DNA of 64,000 nucleotides from Siphonodentalium dalli. Lineage: Eukaryota; Mollusca; Scaphopoda; Gadilida; Siphonodentaliidae. The position numbers and the translations under genes are program-made. Positions 1-10,887 of this stretch are shown here, one piece after another (within the stretch, counting starts at the first letter, position 1; every line of letters starts with the position of its first letter). Under the pieces are notes generated by a model. It saw only the letters and a list, made by a program, of their open reading frames with translations. It made no database searches and was not told the DNA's origin. The stretch lies in the NCBI GenBank assembly GCA_032622095.1, contig CP136061.1, positions 215,604,373-215,668,372 on the forward strand, written 5' to 3'.

Positions 1-204
1 ACAGTTATGTACAGTTATCTGCTCATCTGTTACATATTCACGAGTGGACGTCACCCTTGTTACATATTCGTGGACATGCCAGCTAGCCAACACAATAGGC
101 AGACGGCAATCCGCTCAGCATCAATCAAATTAAGTTGGGGACCTCACAATTAGCCTAAATAAACACTATCTCAATAAAATTAAGCCGAATTAATCCCTTC
201 TAAT

Positions 205-288
205 TAATGGGGCCGACTTCTCTGGGGCCGACTTCGAGTGGGGCCGTCTTCGATGGGGCCGACTTCGCGCGGGGCCGACTTCTCCAGA
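205..288. repeat. Short minisatellite, GGGGCCGACTTC unit
   Basis: Five tandem copies of a roughly 16-17 bp unit with core GGGGCCGACTTC, separated by variable bases. The block is GC-rich in an AT-rich setting. Nothing else is recognised in bases 1-530. Confidence 0.8.
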
Positions 289-539
289 TACCGCTTATCT
301 ACCTGCGGCGACCTTCGTGGCCTCGTATGTGGATGTGGAAGGGAACCACGTGAGCGCATGCATGTATCTCACATGCATAAAATAAGAAACTCCGCCCAAA
401 TTATTCGCGAGTGGGCTAAAACCATGCCACGTGTTCCACATTATCGTTTTTTTTACGAATAGAAGATAATCAATACGCACAAAAACGTAATAAGAACGCG
501 ACTGCAGCTCAGCATGTCACTTCTATGCGAGTTTTTTGA

Positions 540-640
540 TGAGTCCGAACCTGATCGAAATTTGTCCGAACCTGAACGAAAATTGTGTCTGAACCTGAAC
601 AAAATCATCGGGAATATTGCGAATCTGAACCTGAACATTT
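540..640. repeat. Degenerate tandem repeat, TCCGAACCTGAAC core
   Basis: Four spaced copies of a core like GTCCGAACCTGAACG, the last two diverged to TCTGAACCTGAAC. A fifth copy lies at about 1014-1027, directly beside the duplicated SLC46 fragment. Otherwise 640-1040 shows no gene or recognisable repeat. Confidence 0.6.
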
Positions 641-1040
641 TGAAATTTTCAGAGGTCGTTTTTCGGAGTTAGACAATATAAATATCGCCGGTTTTGCATT
701 CCGAAGATGTGTGGTAACCTAATCTACCCACAACAATACATAAATTTGCGGACCCATGAGACCAGGGCCAAAAAAATACGAAAAAGCGACATTTCGCCTG
801 GATAAAATTTCGAAAAATTATGACGACTTGACACGCCAAATACAACAATTCACATGGCTGTCGTGCGAAAGGCGTGTTGCGTATGTGTTGGGCATACACA
901 TTCCTACATAACTGTTTAAGGTGTATCGCCGAAAGATGTCGCTAATTGATGCTTGGAGACAATATATACACTTACCGTTTATCTTCTTTACTTGGCGCCG
1001 CCATCTTGGAATGTCCGAACCTGAACGGTATCCGACAGTG

Positions 1041-1128
1041 AATATGGCTGTGTTAAAAGTGAACATAGAATCGGTAATCCCATCGCATGCACTCGCGATC
1101 ACGAGACAGAAAATCGGAAGTTCCAAAT
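1041..1128 (-). pseudogene. 88-bp duplicated fragment of the SLC46 exon
   Basis: Matches 2266-2353 with about 5 mismatches in 88 bases. On the minus strand it reads ELPIFCLVIASACDGIT, against ELPLFCLVIASACDGIT in the real exon (around residues 151-167), and then leaves homology into unrelated sequence. It lacks both splice sites of a real exon and lies downstream of the SLC46 exon in the same orientation. The simplest reading is a partial tandem copy stranded in the intron; it could also be the last trace of a decayed second gene copy. Confidence 0.8.
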
Positions 1129-1439
1129 AAGAATGGTATTAATTTGTAATTATTGCAGCCAATATTTTTGGCATTAAAAATGGATGGTTAAAATTAAAAT
1201 TTTGTTCAGGATTTTTTTTTTTTAATACAATAAACGCAGTACATTCTGTCATGTTTATTATAAGAGATATCATGAAATTACATTATGAAGAGTGTCATAT
1301 CTTGACGTGTGTAGAAATGAAAACAGGTTATACACAAGAAATTCATATATACCACGATACGCATTTGAGAAACCCCTCCCAATTAACTACGTCTAGCATT
1401 TCGAGTTTCTTTGCAATTTTGAATAGTATATTTCCAATG

Positions 1440-1642
1440 AATTTCAAATAAAATACATGTTTTCTTTAAAGAATATAAGAAAAAATTATAAAAATTGTAA
1501 AAAATTGTAAACAATAATAACAAATGATGAAAAATTGTTAGGCCAATGCATTCTCTTATATATGCGAGACGAAATATGGTCGACTCGCATATATAAGAGA
1601 ATGCATTGACACATACAAAAATCGGACTTGGCACTGAAAGGG
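1440..1642 (-). mobile_element. D-family TTAA element with hairpin, truncated
   Basis: Contains the family hairpin: CCAATGCATTCTC with TATATATGCGAG at 1542-1567, loop, and its reverse complement at about 1583-1609. It ends GGCACTGAAAGGG followed by TTAA (1643-1646), the same terminus as the copies at 11937-12335 and 62876-63019. The AT-rich stretch 1466-1540 matches the 3' half of the 11937 copy in reverse. The left terminus is not clear. It lies inside the predicted first intron of the SLC46 gene; bases 1129-1440 hold nothing recognisable. Confidence 0.75.
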
Positions 1643-1670
1643 TTAATGTTATCAGATGTAAATTTGATTT

Positions 1671-1679
1671 GTGCTCACC
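1671..1679 (-). other. 5' splice donor of the SLC46 exon
   Basis: On the minus strand the exon ends CCTAG and is followed by GTGAGCAC, a strong match to the metazoan donor consensus (AG|GTGAG). The intron GT is the complement of 1678-1677. It interrupts the codon for residue 375 after its first base, so the intron is phase 1. Beyond it, homology to transporters stops and the reading frame enters a D-family element. Confidence 0.85.
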
Positions 1680-2801
1680 TAGGAATATATCCATATCCGT
1701 CGTAGCCATAGCCATGAGAACCTGCGATCCGCTAATGGATAGAAAGGAAAGAGTAACAATCATCTCATCGCGCAGACACAAATGTAGTAGGTTTATTAGG
1801 ACGAGAGATCCCAGTTCTGGAGTGAAAATCTTGGTGGCAGTGTACCAACCTATTGTCGTGGAACTAAAACAAAATGGCTCGCCCATTGCGTAAATGATCT
1901 GCACCATTGGATCACCCGAGGAACAAACTCCATAGAGAAAGATTGCCAATATGCTGACAATATATGTTAATCGGGTCTTGCTCGGAATATTTTGATAGAA
2001 CTTTATTATAGATGTTAAGGTATCGGGAATTCCTTTTCGTTTTACTCTTGTTTTCACTGTCTCCCTCATTAGAAAACATTCGACAAACAAGCAGAAAAGG
2101 TACATCGCCGGCAAGGCGATGCCAAGTGTTAAAAATCCATATTCAGAAATGATGTAACCACTTGCGAGCAGAATACCCACAGATATTGTCCCTGATAAAA
2201 CATGAACTATCACAAGTACTACCGTTCTCTGGTTGCCGGGCAAAGTCACATCAGCAACAACGCTCAATATGGCTGTGTTAAAAGTGAACATGGAACCGGT
2301 AATCCCATCACATGCACTCGCGATCACGAGACAGAAAAGCGGAAGTTCCCAATAAATGGTTGCTAAAGTGACCATTGTCTGCGCAAAAGCCCCGAAAGTT
2401 GAGAGTATGATGAGGGGTTTCCTCCCCCACGAATCGGTCAATGGTCCATATATGAGGTTGGCGAACACAGCTGGCAGAGCCATTGCAAGAGACTGGCGAA
2501 GGCCCCATCTGCTTGTTTCTCGTTGAACATCGTCTAAAGTTGTCGAATCGTTGTTTGAGTTGTTGCTTTGGAGACACGGTGAATTGTTATTTGTAGAATC
2601 CGAGTCGTTTAGAGAGTATTCTGCTAACACCCGACTGAACGTATACTGCGTGACGAACATGCCAGACAAAATTGAAGCGCCGAAGAAAACTGCACAACAC
2701 AACCCCGTAAATAGACACTGCCATGGGTCGGTCTTCTGCTCGATTGTCGAATCTCCGTATTTGTTTCCATCCCGGTTGATGAGAGGCTCACGTTCATCCA
2801 T
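1679..2801 (-). CDS. SLC46-type major facilitator transporter, first coding exon (partial gene)
   Basis: Encodes residues 1-374 of a membrane transporter of the SLC46 group of the major facilitator superfamily (relatives: proton-coupled folate transporter/HCP1, SLC46A2, SLC46A3). Visible features: cytosolic N-terminus with an acidic di-leucine-like signal EREPLI (residues 3-8), which in related proteins suggests endolysosomal sorting; TM1 about 30-50 followed by the family-like TQYTFSRVL; a lumenal loop with four N-glycosylation sequons (N65, N72, N80, N84); the MFS loop motif GPLTDSWGRKPL (119-130); SVVADV in TM5 region; RETVK at the central loop; FCFSSTTIGWYTA in the second half. The family is about 450-460 residues, so roughly 80-90 residues (TM11-12) are missing and should be in later exons leftward. 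ATG context GCGCCATGG is good and an in-frame TAG lies 21 bases upstream. Substrate cannot be told from sequence. The open frame continues to 1383 only by reading into intronic repeat sequence. Confidence 0.9.
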
Positions 2802-2819
2802 GGCGCAAGCTAACCGATT

Positions 2820-2965
2820 CTAACACAAGAAAACCATAGTCAGAAATGGTAACGCCACCAAGATTATGGTATTACATATAAATAGAAATTATAAAAAATA
2901 CATAAAATATTTTGATAACAATTGCGTTTAAACAAGTAATCCTTCAAATTATTAATAACAAAGTA
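2820..2965 (+). repeat. Dispersed repeat (AAGAAAACCATAGTCAGAAA family)
   Basis: About 140 bp matching copies at 20697-20870 and 21697-21880 (same strand), parts of 22990-23075, and reverse copies at 27260-27385 and 36842-36930. It ends immediately upstream of the SLC46 ATG. Read on the gene strand, its edge supplies TTTTCTTGTGTTAG, a plausible 3' splice acceptor for a 5'-UTR intron. Confidence 0.7.
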
Positions 2966-3195
2966 AACGACTGTGGGGTCACTCAACAGATTATAAAGAC
3001 TTGGACATAGTATACTGTAAATACTAAAATTGAAATGAAATAATTAAAAGATAAAATTTAGCAAGTAGTAAAAGTTAAATTTTCTCATTTTTGTTTTGGT
3101 TAAATAAAGCAATAATTTAAATGTAACATTTGGTTTTAAAAAAATGATTGACCGTGGCTCTTCCAATAATTGCGCGACTGACCTGGTCAATTGTT
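2966..3195. other. Unassigned AT-rich DNA
   Basis: No ORF, RNA gene or repeat recognised. Confidence 0.5.
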
Positions 3196-3198
3196 CTT

Positions 3199-3440
3199 AA
3201 GAAGTTGTTTTGATAATTACTATGGAGGGAAATAGTTGTGGCTGTGGCTTCGCAAGTAATTACATTGGTGACGTGATGTTAACAAATCTGAACTCCAGTT
3301 AACCAAGGACGCTTCATACCAAATATAAGGTGAATTATTAATTCTTTAGAAGTTGTTTTAAGATTTACTATGGAGGGAAAGAATTGTGGTGCTGGCTTCG
3401 CAACTATTTGACCTCATTGTAACAAATATAAATATTAGTC
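3199..3440. repeat. Imperfect two-copy tandem duplication, about 145 bp unit
   Basis: AAGAAGTTGTTTTGATAATT... ACTATGGAGGGAAA ... GGCTTCGCAA at 3200-3300 recurs as AGAAGTTGTTTTAAGATTT ... ACTATGGAGGGAAA ... GGCTTCGCAA at 3346-3405. Function unknown. From 3441 to 3765 nothing is recognised. Confidence 0.6.
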
Positions 3441-3765
3441 ACTCAGGCAATAGATGTATCTATTCTGTATATTAACTTATTGGGTCTTACGTGTCTTGAG
3501 ATGTCTAAATAGTTTTCGATGGACAGATCGCGCAAGGGACCCACGCCAATCTTCTCTGTTGGGATTCCAATTGTTGGCTCATTAAATAGGCACATATGCT
3601 TAAGATACAGTCGCACGCTCCCGTAAGTCGGGTTTTGGATCACAGTTAATGAAAATAAACATCCATATATTGAATATACATGTTTTGGAGCAGAATTAGG
3701 CAGTCCACATTGGACGCCATCATGGAATTTATTTTGTTTTGATTTTCACACATAATTATTAGTTA

Positions 3766-4278
3766 TATGGATGGAGTTCTCATTAAGCCTCACATCCTTG
3801 TATTGGTTACAGTAATACCCAAAGTAATTGACCACTTAACCACATCAGAATTATTGGTAATTTTTCAGGATTTGAAATCCTGAAAATTTACCAATAATTT
3901 TGCTGTGGTCAATTACTTTGGACATTACTGTATGAGGATTGAGTTATCATTAAACCTCAAATCCTTATATTGGTTACAGTAATGCCCAAAGTAATTGACC
4001 ACTTAACCACAGCAGAATTGTGTATTTGTTCAGCATTTACAATCCTCAAATTACACATTATTCTGCTGTGGTTAAGTGGTCAATTGCTTTGAACATTACT
4101 GTATGATGATTGAGTTATCATTAAACCTCAAATCCTTATATTGGTTACAGTAATGCCCAAAGTAATTGACCCTTTAACCACAGCATAATTATGGGTAATT
4201 TTTCAGGATTTAGAATCATGAAAAAATACACACAATTTTGCTGTGGTTAAGTGATGAATTACTTTGGACATTAATGTA
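3766..4278. mobile_element. Three-copy tandem array of A-family palindromic MITE plus flank
   Basis: Three A-family elements at 3808-3932, 3975-4103 and 4146-4278, each starting TACAGTAAT and ending ATTACTGTA or a mutated form, with inverted arms containing TTAACCACAGCAGAATT. Each is preceded by nearly the same 40-42 bp spacer (ending CCTTATATTGGT), so the unit repeated is spacer plus element, period about 171 bp. This shows amplification after insertion rather than three independent insertions. Confidence 0.85.
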
Positions 4279-4539
4279 TGTAGATGGAGTTAAACCTCAC
4301 ATCAGTGTGTTGGGGATTTGGACCTTGACTTGGGACCTTTGGTTTTTAACGCAACAAATGCGCGTACACCGTATACACAAATTTTTTATGTAACCAGAGT
4401 TTTTCTTGGATAAGATGAGTTTGAAGCCTGCTTACATTTCAAAATGTTGTCAGTTTTGTATTGTCTGCAGCGGATCTCGACGCTTTGAAGCAAAAGTTAC
4501 AAAAGATAAAATGTGTATGTGACGAGACTATAATACAAA

Positions 4540-5275
4540 TGAAAAAATAAATTGAGGGAGGGGTGGGCGATACAGGGAACTAAGGGTTGAACCGATATAA
4601 CTTTGTAGAGCAATAACGACCAATGTTGACATATTATGCATATCAACTCTACTGTTGCAACAAGGCTATAAAATAGGGGGGGTGTCAGAATCTTAGTCAT
4701 CTCTATATAGTGCCAGAATAGTCATTTATGGAGTTCTATAAGATGTTGGGTTGGTTATATGGACTCGGAGAAAAAAGGGGTTTCTACCGATGAAGTTGAT
4801 GAACTGACATAAATTAGTGGATCGATGTTGCCATGTAATGCATCGTGACTGTACTAAAGCAGCAATTATATAAAATTGGGGGGGGGGGTCTGAAATTATC
4901 TCTATAGTTGGCACCAGGATTATATAGAAAGGAATAGCAATTGATATACATATACGGTATACTATAGTAATACCATAGACATATAAGTACAAGTATCACG
5001 AGATAAAATATTACGTAACATGACTATATACCGATGAAAGAAATAAATAAATTGGACCGGGATTAGAGGTTGGGTTGGTTATATGTGGATAATTGGATAT
5101 GGAATTCATACCGATGAAACGATATAAATTAGTGGAGCGATAAAGACACTTAGTCAGGCTACGCGGGGGAAATAGGGGTTGATACGATAGACCGAAATAA
5201 ATTTGTCGAGTGATAATGACCAATGTTGACGTATAACGTAACGCGACTGTACTGTCACACAATTATCAGGTAGAA
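4540..5275. repeat. Diverged tandem repeat tract
   Basis: Recurring motifs such as AATGTTGAC(A/G)TAT, GACTGTACT, CGATATAA(A/C)TT and GTTGGGTTGGTTATATG appear several times with variable spacing, suggesting an old local repeat array. Includes an 11-base poly-G run near 4878. No coding potential seen; 4279-4540 holds nothing recognisable. Confidence 0.45.
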
Positions 5276-5279
5276 CCGG

Positions 5280-5545
5280 TCAAATATGACAGGGTACAGC
5301 ACGTAATTATTTCCTAGATCGAAGAAATGATTTTTTTTTTTCGATGATAAAATTTAAGATGGGATTTACCATTAAAATCGATTTATGTCTATAAAACTGT
5401 CATTTTTCAAAATTTTGAGCTGAAACTTGGTGTGTATGTGTATAATACTACTATATTCTTAAAATGACAGAGTTCAGCGCGTAATTATGTTTTAGATGGA
5501 AGAAATTGAATTTGTTTTCGATAAAAAAATTACAGCGTGTACGGC
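5280..5545. repeat. Two-copy local duplication
   Basis: ACAGGGTACAGCACGTAATTA ... GAAGAAAT ... TTCGATGATAAAA at 5288-5350 recurs as ACAGAGTTCAGCGCGTAATTA ... GAAGAAATT ... TTCGATAAAAAA at 5466-5530. From 5546 to 5800 nothing is recognised. Confidence 0.5.
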
Positions 5546-5802
5546 CTACGGGTCATTGAGTATGCTCAATTTTTGTAAACAAACTTTTGTCAATAGCCGT
5601 TTTGGTCAAACTAAACCTTCTTCGACCGGGACAGCAGATCCGAATAGTAGCTAAGATGTATTTAGATAGAATTATCAAAAGAATATGACTGATCAGGGTA
5701 CATTTTAAGAGAATAGAGTGGAGAAATCTTGGTGATAATTCCAGGAAAATAAAGATGGAGGTGAATCACAATTAAACTTCCCACAATGCACTTCACTAAC
5801 CA

Positions 5803-6335
5803 GGGGTTCTCAATGGGTTACACATTATTTTCAGTCTATCAGATTATTTATATTTTCAACAACAAGTGACTTTAAGTTTACAATTTCAGCCTGTCCTGAC
5901 TCTATCGATACGATTTAACACATTTTCAAAAACGTATTATACACCGGTGGCGTTAACTTTACAATTTAAGCATCTACGTGATTCTATCGGTACGATTGAG
6001 TAAGGTACAAACAAGAATACATCAGGGGCTCCCAATGGGTTATATATTATTTTCAGTCTATCAAATTATTTATATTTTCAACAACATATTATTACACCGG
6101 TGACTTTAAGTTTACAATTTCAGCCTGTCCTGACTCTATCGATACGATTTATCATATTTTCATAAACATATTATACACCGGTGACGTTAACTTTACAATT
6201 TCGGCATCTACGTGATTCTATCGGTACGATTGAGTAAGGTGCACAAAATCTCCAAGAATACATTCGCCCTGTCCACCACACAATATCAAACTCACAGAAG
6301 CTAGAAACACCACAGGTGGCGTAATAACACTCGCA
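5803..6335 (+). repeat. K-family dispersed repeat, two internal tandem units
   Basis: Two units of about 215 bp, each opening GGG(C/T)TCTCAATGGGTTA or close variant and closing CGGTACGATTGAGTAAGGT, then a tail with CATTCGCCCTGTCCACCAC and CACCACAGGTGGCGTAATA. The same two-unit structure recurs at 25003-25562 and the tail alone at about 23185-23255. Class unknown; no terminal inverted repeat seen. Confidence 0.75.
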
Positions 6336-6543
6336 ACCTACATTGGTTTGACTGTATCAGATGTGTGGTTCGTTTCTGTAGTATTCCCGTTAGGTTCGTT
6401 TCTTTCTTAGATTAAGCTTTCTCGAAATTAAAACATTTCTTTGTATTAATCAGCTGGCTTTTCACATGCAACTTGTTAATTCATGCCCAAGTGGGTTCTC
6501 ATTAATTACCATTCATCGCACGTATTATAAGTTTTAATTTTAA

Positions 6544-8120
6544 AGGCCTGCTTAATGTTCGAGTCGCCGATTATTTTTTTTATAGTGACTTGATATACGG
6601 TATTAATAACAATATCTGCCATAAAATATGATTAAAATACTAAAATTCATCACTGTTTGAAACATCTGTGTCTCAGAACATGCCCACATAGAAATAGAAA
6701 ACTGCTGAAGACTCCCCCCCCCCCCTCTGACAACCAGAATGCAACAGAATTCAAACTTTTTCAATGAAAGGGGAATAACTCTATCTTTAATAAATAGTGT
6801 TGTTATCCTTCATCTCTTCTGATTGGCTGAGAGTGCGTCACATGGCGGGCCGTAAATCACCATATTACCATCGAGGGTAACATTGTCTCAGTTATTGACC
6901 GCTAAGCTGTTACCAGTAAACACATGACTGCGAAGAACTCAACGCGCAGAGATTCTCTGACAGCTCTCTAATAATTTCGAAAAACACTGTTTTTATAAAC
7001 CCCACTGTTTCATAACAACCGCGAACTGTGGTGTTTGCTAATTTGCATAATTGGGTGTTTTTTTTATTTGCAATTAAAGCACGCTATGTCTAAATGGTGT
7101 TATCACAGACACAAATACGTTATAATGTGTAATGTTCCTATTGAACCTTTTTATATCAATAATAAAGACCGTGGGACAAATAGATAAACCTTATTATGCA
7201 GTTGGTATGTGCTGCAGACACTTGCACATATACGATGTACATACGTTACAACTACGTTTATGTACTAGATCAAATAGCCACTCTTTGCTGTTTATCAATT
7301 GACTATTTCTTTTCTTCAATACATTCCTCAGACTTCAGAGAATATACCTGTATGTTGCGTAACGATCTGTGACATAATGTCAATTTCATTTTGCACTACT
7401 ACAACGTGTTAGTTTCACATTTTAGCATTCTGGAAATTAACACGTCTGTCGGCGTCTTCACGCTCATTTGAAACGAAACCGAACATTTCGCTGCATGGCT
7501 ACTCAACTTCGAAATTGATTTACTCCTCTTTCGGTGAACAGATTTCCACCATGCAACCAGCAAACTGACCGGAGAATAGCTGCACAAACGACGGGTCTGT
7601 TAATTGATCCAGATTATGTATTTTTTATTTTCTAAATAGCGATGATTCCAACATAAAATTAACTTTTCGAACTGGATTAAAGAATATATGCGCGCATTTA
7701 TGCCTGCTATTAAAGATGTTCGTGTGTACTCCTTTGTCAGATAACAAAACAGTTATCACACTTGTTTCCGTGAGACACGGGGATTTGTCGCCGCTCTCGA
7801 CCTGGAATGTCACCCTCGAGCGGGCCTGGCGGCCATCGGGTGACATTACAGGTCTCGATCGGGCGACAAATCCCCGTGTCTCACTCAATCGCGGGCGATA
7901 ACTGTATATTATTCCCCCTGCATTGAAAATAATACTGATTTTCACTTCAATCTTGATGACAAAACGCGTTGGCAGCTCAACAAAAACAACATGTCCACAG
8001 TTTATTACACCGGATAAGTTGATAATACAATGTTTTTGAGCTTCCTCTTTCAAATGGTATATAATATATGGCATATATTTTATATAAAGTAATCTGGGGG
8101 TTCGAATATTAAGTGGGCCT
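6544..8120 (+). mobile_element. C-family TTAA element, interrupted by about 1.1 kb
   Basis: Left end (6544-6805) and right end (about 7905-8120) match the C copies at 26765-27256 and 36360-36834; TTAA flanks both ends (6540-6543, 8121-8124). Between them, 6805-7905 is foreign to the family. The interruption carries GTTATC near its left edge and GATAAC at its right edge. Confidence 0.8.
7750..7912. repeat. Imperfect hairpin inside the interrupted C element
   Basis: GTGAGACACGGGGATTTGTC (about 7770-7789) pairs with its exact reverse complement near 7866-7886; outer ACAGTTATC pairs with GATAACTGT. Arms are GC-rich and interrupted by mismatches. Probably a small foldback element that forms the right part of the 1.1 kb insert. 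Confidence 0.7.
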
Positions 8121-8124
8121 TTAA

Positions 8125-8735
8125 TATTTAATTATTTGTCAAACTGTTAATGCCACTGTGGTGATCGGATATTTTATAATACAAATCTGTTAATCGAATC
8201 CCGCGTCGTTAATTCACACATGTGCATGCTTTGTATTAAAGAATGTGTAAAACTGTATTATGCCACATTATTTTCCGGAACTCCCCCGTTCAGTCTCTTC
8301 ACATATTACAACCGGAGTTCCGATTGTTGTGTGGACCGCTTCCAACTATACCGGAATGTCCGTATGTTTCTATATTGTAAAAATAAATGCTAATTCCACA
8401 GAAAGACTCAACCTTGATTCAACCCGAAATCAGCTCTACTAAACTATCCATACAAAGCAAGTCAGAAATTGTTGTAGTTTTGACTAGAACGATCACTATA
8501 TTTATATATTCATATTTCACTGCTTATGACATTTATGACTGCTTACACCAATATATAATATACATGTAATGGTGCTCTAAATTTGCAATGTAACATTTGT
8601 AATCCAGTATACTAGTGATCCTCGTGGATTTACCAGATTTTGAAACGTTCACGCCATTTATGTATGGATTGAGACACAACATACTCTATATTTTTGCAAT
8701 ATCCCTGTGGTGACGACTATAGTCAGGTGCCAATT
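8125..8735. other. Unassigned DNA
   Basis: Only short, overlapping random ORFs; no repeat or RNA recognised. Confidence 0.4.
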
Positions 8736-8769
8736 TATTGCGTGTAACTTATATCAATTATCATGGTCG

Positions 8770-9060
8770 TAGCTGCCATCAGCATTATCGTCATCACCAC
8801 CGACGGTCATCATCGTCGTCATCAGCTAGCATAATCGTCTTCGTCGCTGTCACCATCATCGTTATTGCAACGTCCACTGCCATCATCACCGGCATGGGTC
8901 GCCATCGTCGTAGTCGCTGTCGTCATCGATGATGATGATTGGGGTGTATTGTGATGATGCGTGGTAGTGGTGGTGGGGTGGTGATAATGGTATTACCACG
9001 ACCACCATGCGTGCACCACCACCGTCATCGTCTCCATTTTCACCGTCGTCGTTATATCAT
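8770..9060. repeat. Compound trinucleotide microsatellite (ATC/GTC)
   Basis: Long irregular runs of CATCATCGTC-like triplets, then GATGATGATG and GTGGTGGTGG-like segments. Any ORF here (His/Arg/Ser-rich) is a by-product of the repeat. Confidence 0.85.
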
Positions 9061-10465
9061 ATTCAGTTTCAGATATCCATGAAAACCGCACGCAGCATTT
9101 TTCCATGCTCATTCAGATTCATTTTAATTCTTCGACCAAATTCATGGTTTTAAGAATATAAATATGCATAAACATAGGTTAAACACATAACATATCATTG
9201 CTCGCAACCCCAGACGATCAGGATGAGATAATAATTACACAGATAATATAATTAACACAAGATAATAATTACACATTGACACCAGAACTGTACAGTCGCG
9301 ATACACCCACGCGTCATATGCGTAAACTTGTAACTGAACCTGCCTATACTATCGCAATAGTTACAATTCTTAAACCTGCCATTACAAGAACAATATTTAT
9401 TTCATGTAGTGGATATTGTAATTACAATGTGTTGATTTGATTATGAACTAATTATAACTTTTATATCAATATGAACATATGTCTGCTTGACAATTTTTTA
9501 AGCGCTGTGTGCTATTCATTGGGTTAGGCTATATTTACGACAACATGATTCCTTCACTCAATTCAAGACCTTCGTGGTCTATAGATTCATGTACATATAT
9601 ATTAATAATTTCAAACAATGGAATGCCTTCATACTTTACTTTTAAAAGTCAGTGTGTCACTTTACGGGTGGTTACGCGTGCTGTTTCCTATTGTCCCTAT
9701 ACCACCCATACATATATAATCCAAGATCGACTCAATCCGGGAACACATTATCACATATTCCACATTAATCGCCAACACCACATATAGTATACCAGCGGCC
9801 TTCGTCCACGAAATACACACAACACAAGTACCAGAGCGACTATAAATATATATATTGACCTACTGAACGGGAACGCACTATACCAAGGTCACTGTCCTAT
9901 TTACAATCAAGATACAAATACTGTTGACCAATCGAGAATTCGGAGCGACAGCCGATGGGCCCTTCACACCGGGAGCTATGATTGATTCCACGTTTAATGT
10001 TTAAAGTTCAATGGCCAGTTATTGCCATACATTGCCATACACATATATAGGCTATAGCTGCTGATCTTATTATGAAGAATAACGATGACTCATGTGTAAG
10101 TTCACAATCGAGTGGGTTGAAAATCGGTCGAAACAGCGGAAAACACGGCATATATGAACGCTATATATATTATCTTAATGATATGTGGCCAATGTTTTCC
10201 ATATAATAATGTTGGTGGACAATAACCTCACGGACAACATGGTAGTTGAGCCAGTACCAGTGCGTTCAATACGCGTACATACCGCAGCTATATATAAGGA
10301 CCCACGTGTTCCCATACATCGAGTGTACTGCATCGGATGGTGTACTTGTATAGCTGTTTACATTACCTTATATTTACGGCTATTCAAACGTGTACGTACA
10401 ATCTAATCTGATCTGCAAAGAGCCACCTGACCCTTATAATGGTATATGCGCTACCACCGTAAACC
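9061..10465. other. Unassigned DNA
   Basis: AT-rich. Short ORFs without recognisable similarity; no repeat family identified. Confidence 0.4.
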
Positions 10466-10796
10466 TATGGAATACTATTAGGGCCACTTCCAAATGGCGC
10501 CATTAGTAACGCGCCGAAAGCGACAAAAGGTGCGCCATTAGTAACGCGCCGAAAGCGACAAAAAGTGCGGCGATATTAGCGCACGTTTCGGCGCGCCGAA
10601 AGCGACAAAATGTGCGCCGTAACAATAATATAAATATAAATATCGTAATAAATATAAATAATATAAATATCGTAAATATAAATATCGTACATTTTGTCGC
10701 GTTCGGCGCGTTCGGTGCGTTACTAATGGCGCACTTTTTGTCGCTTTCGACGCGCGCCGAAAGCGCCATTAGGAAGTGGCCCTAATAGTATTCCAT
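10466..10796. mobile_element. E-family CpG-rich palindromic element
   Basis: A perfect inverted terminal segment runs TATGGAATACTATTAGGGCC then ACTTCC at the left, mirrored at the right. Inside, the module GCGCCGAAAGCGACAAAA followed by GTGCGCC is repeated three times in one direction and then in reverse, around an AT-only centre (10625-10690). A second, right-end copy is at about 31950-32189. Its CpG density is strikingly unlike the flanks. Confidence 0.85.
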
Positions 10797-10887
10797 AAAA
10801 ACCTGTTTAAAATGTAAGGTCCTGATCTTTATAGGTTCAATAGGTTGAGATCCGATCTCCGTCTGCTGGTACCTCTAACATTGTTAA

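Noticed and set aside
8738-8932. His/Arg/Ser-rich ORF
   Set aside because: By-product of an ATC/GTC trinucleotide microsatellite.
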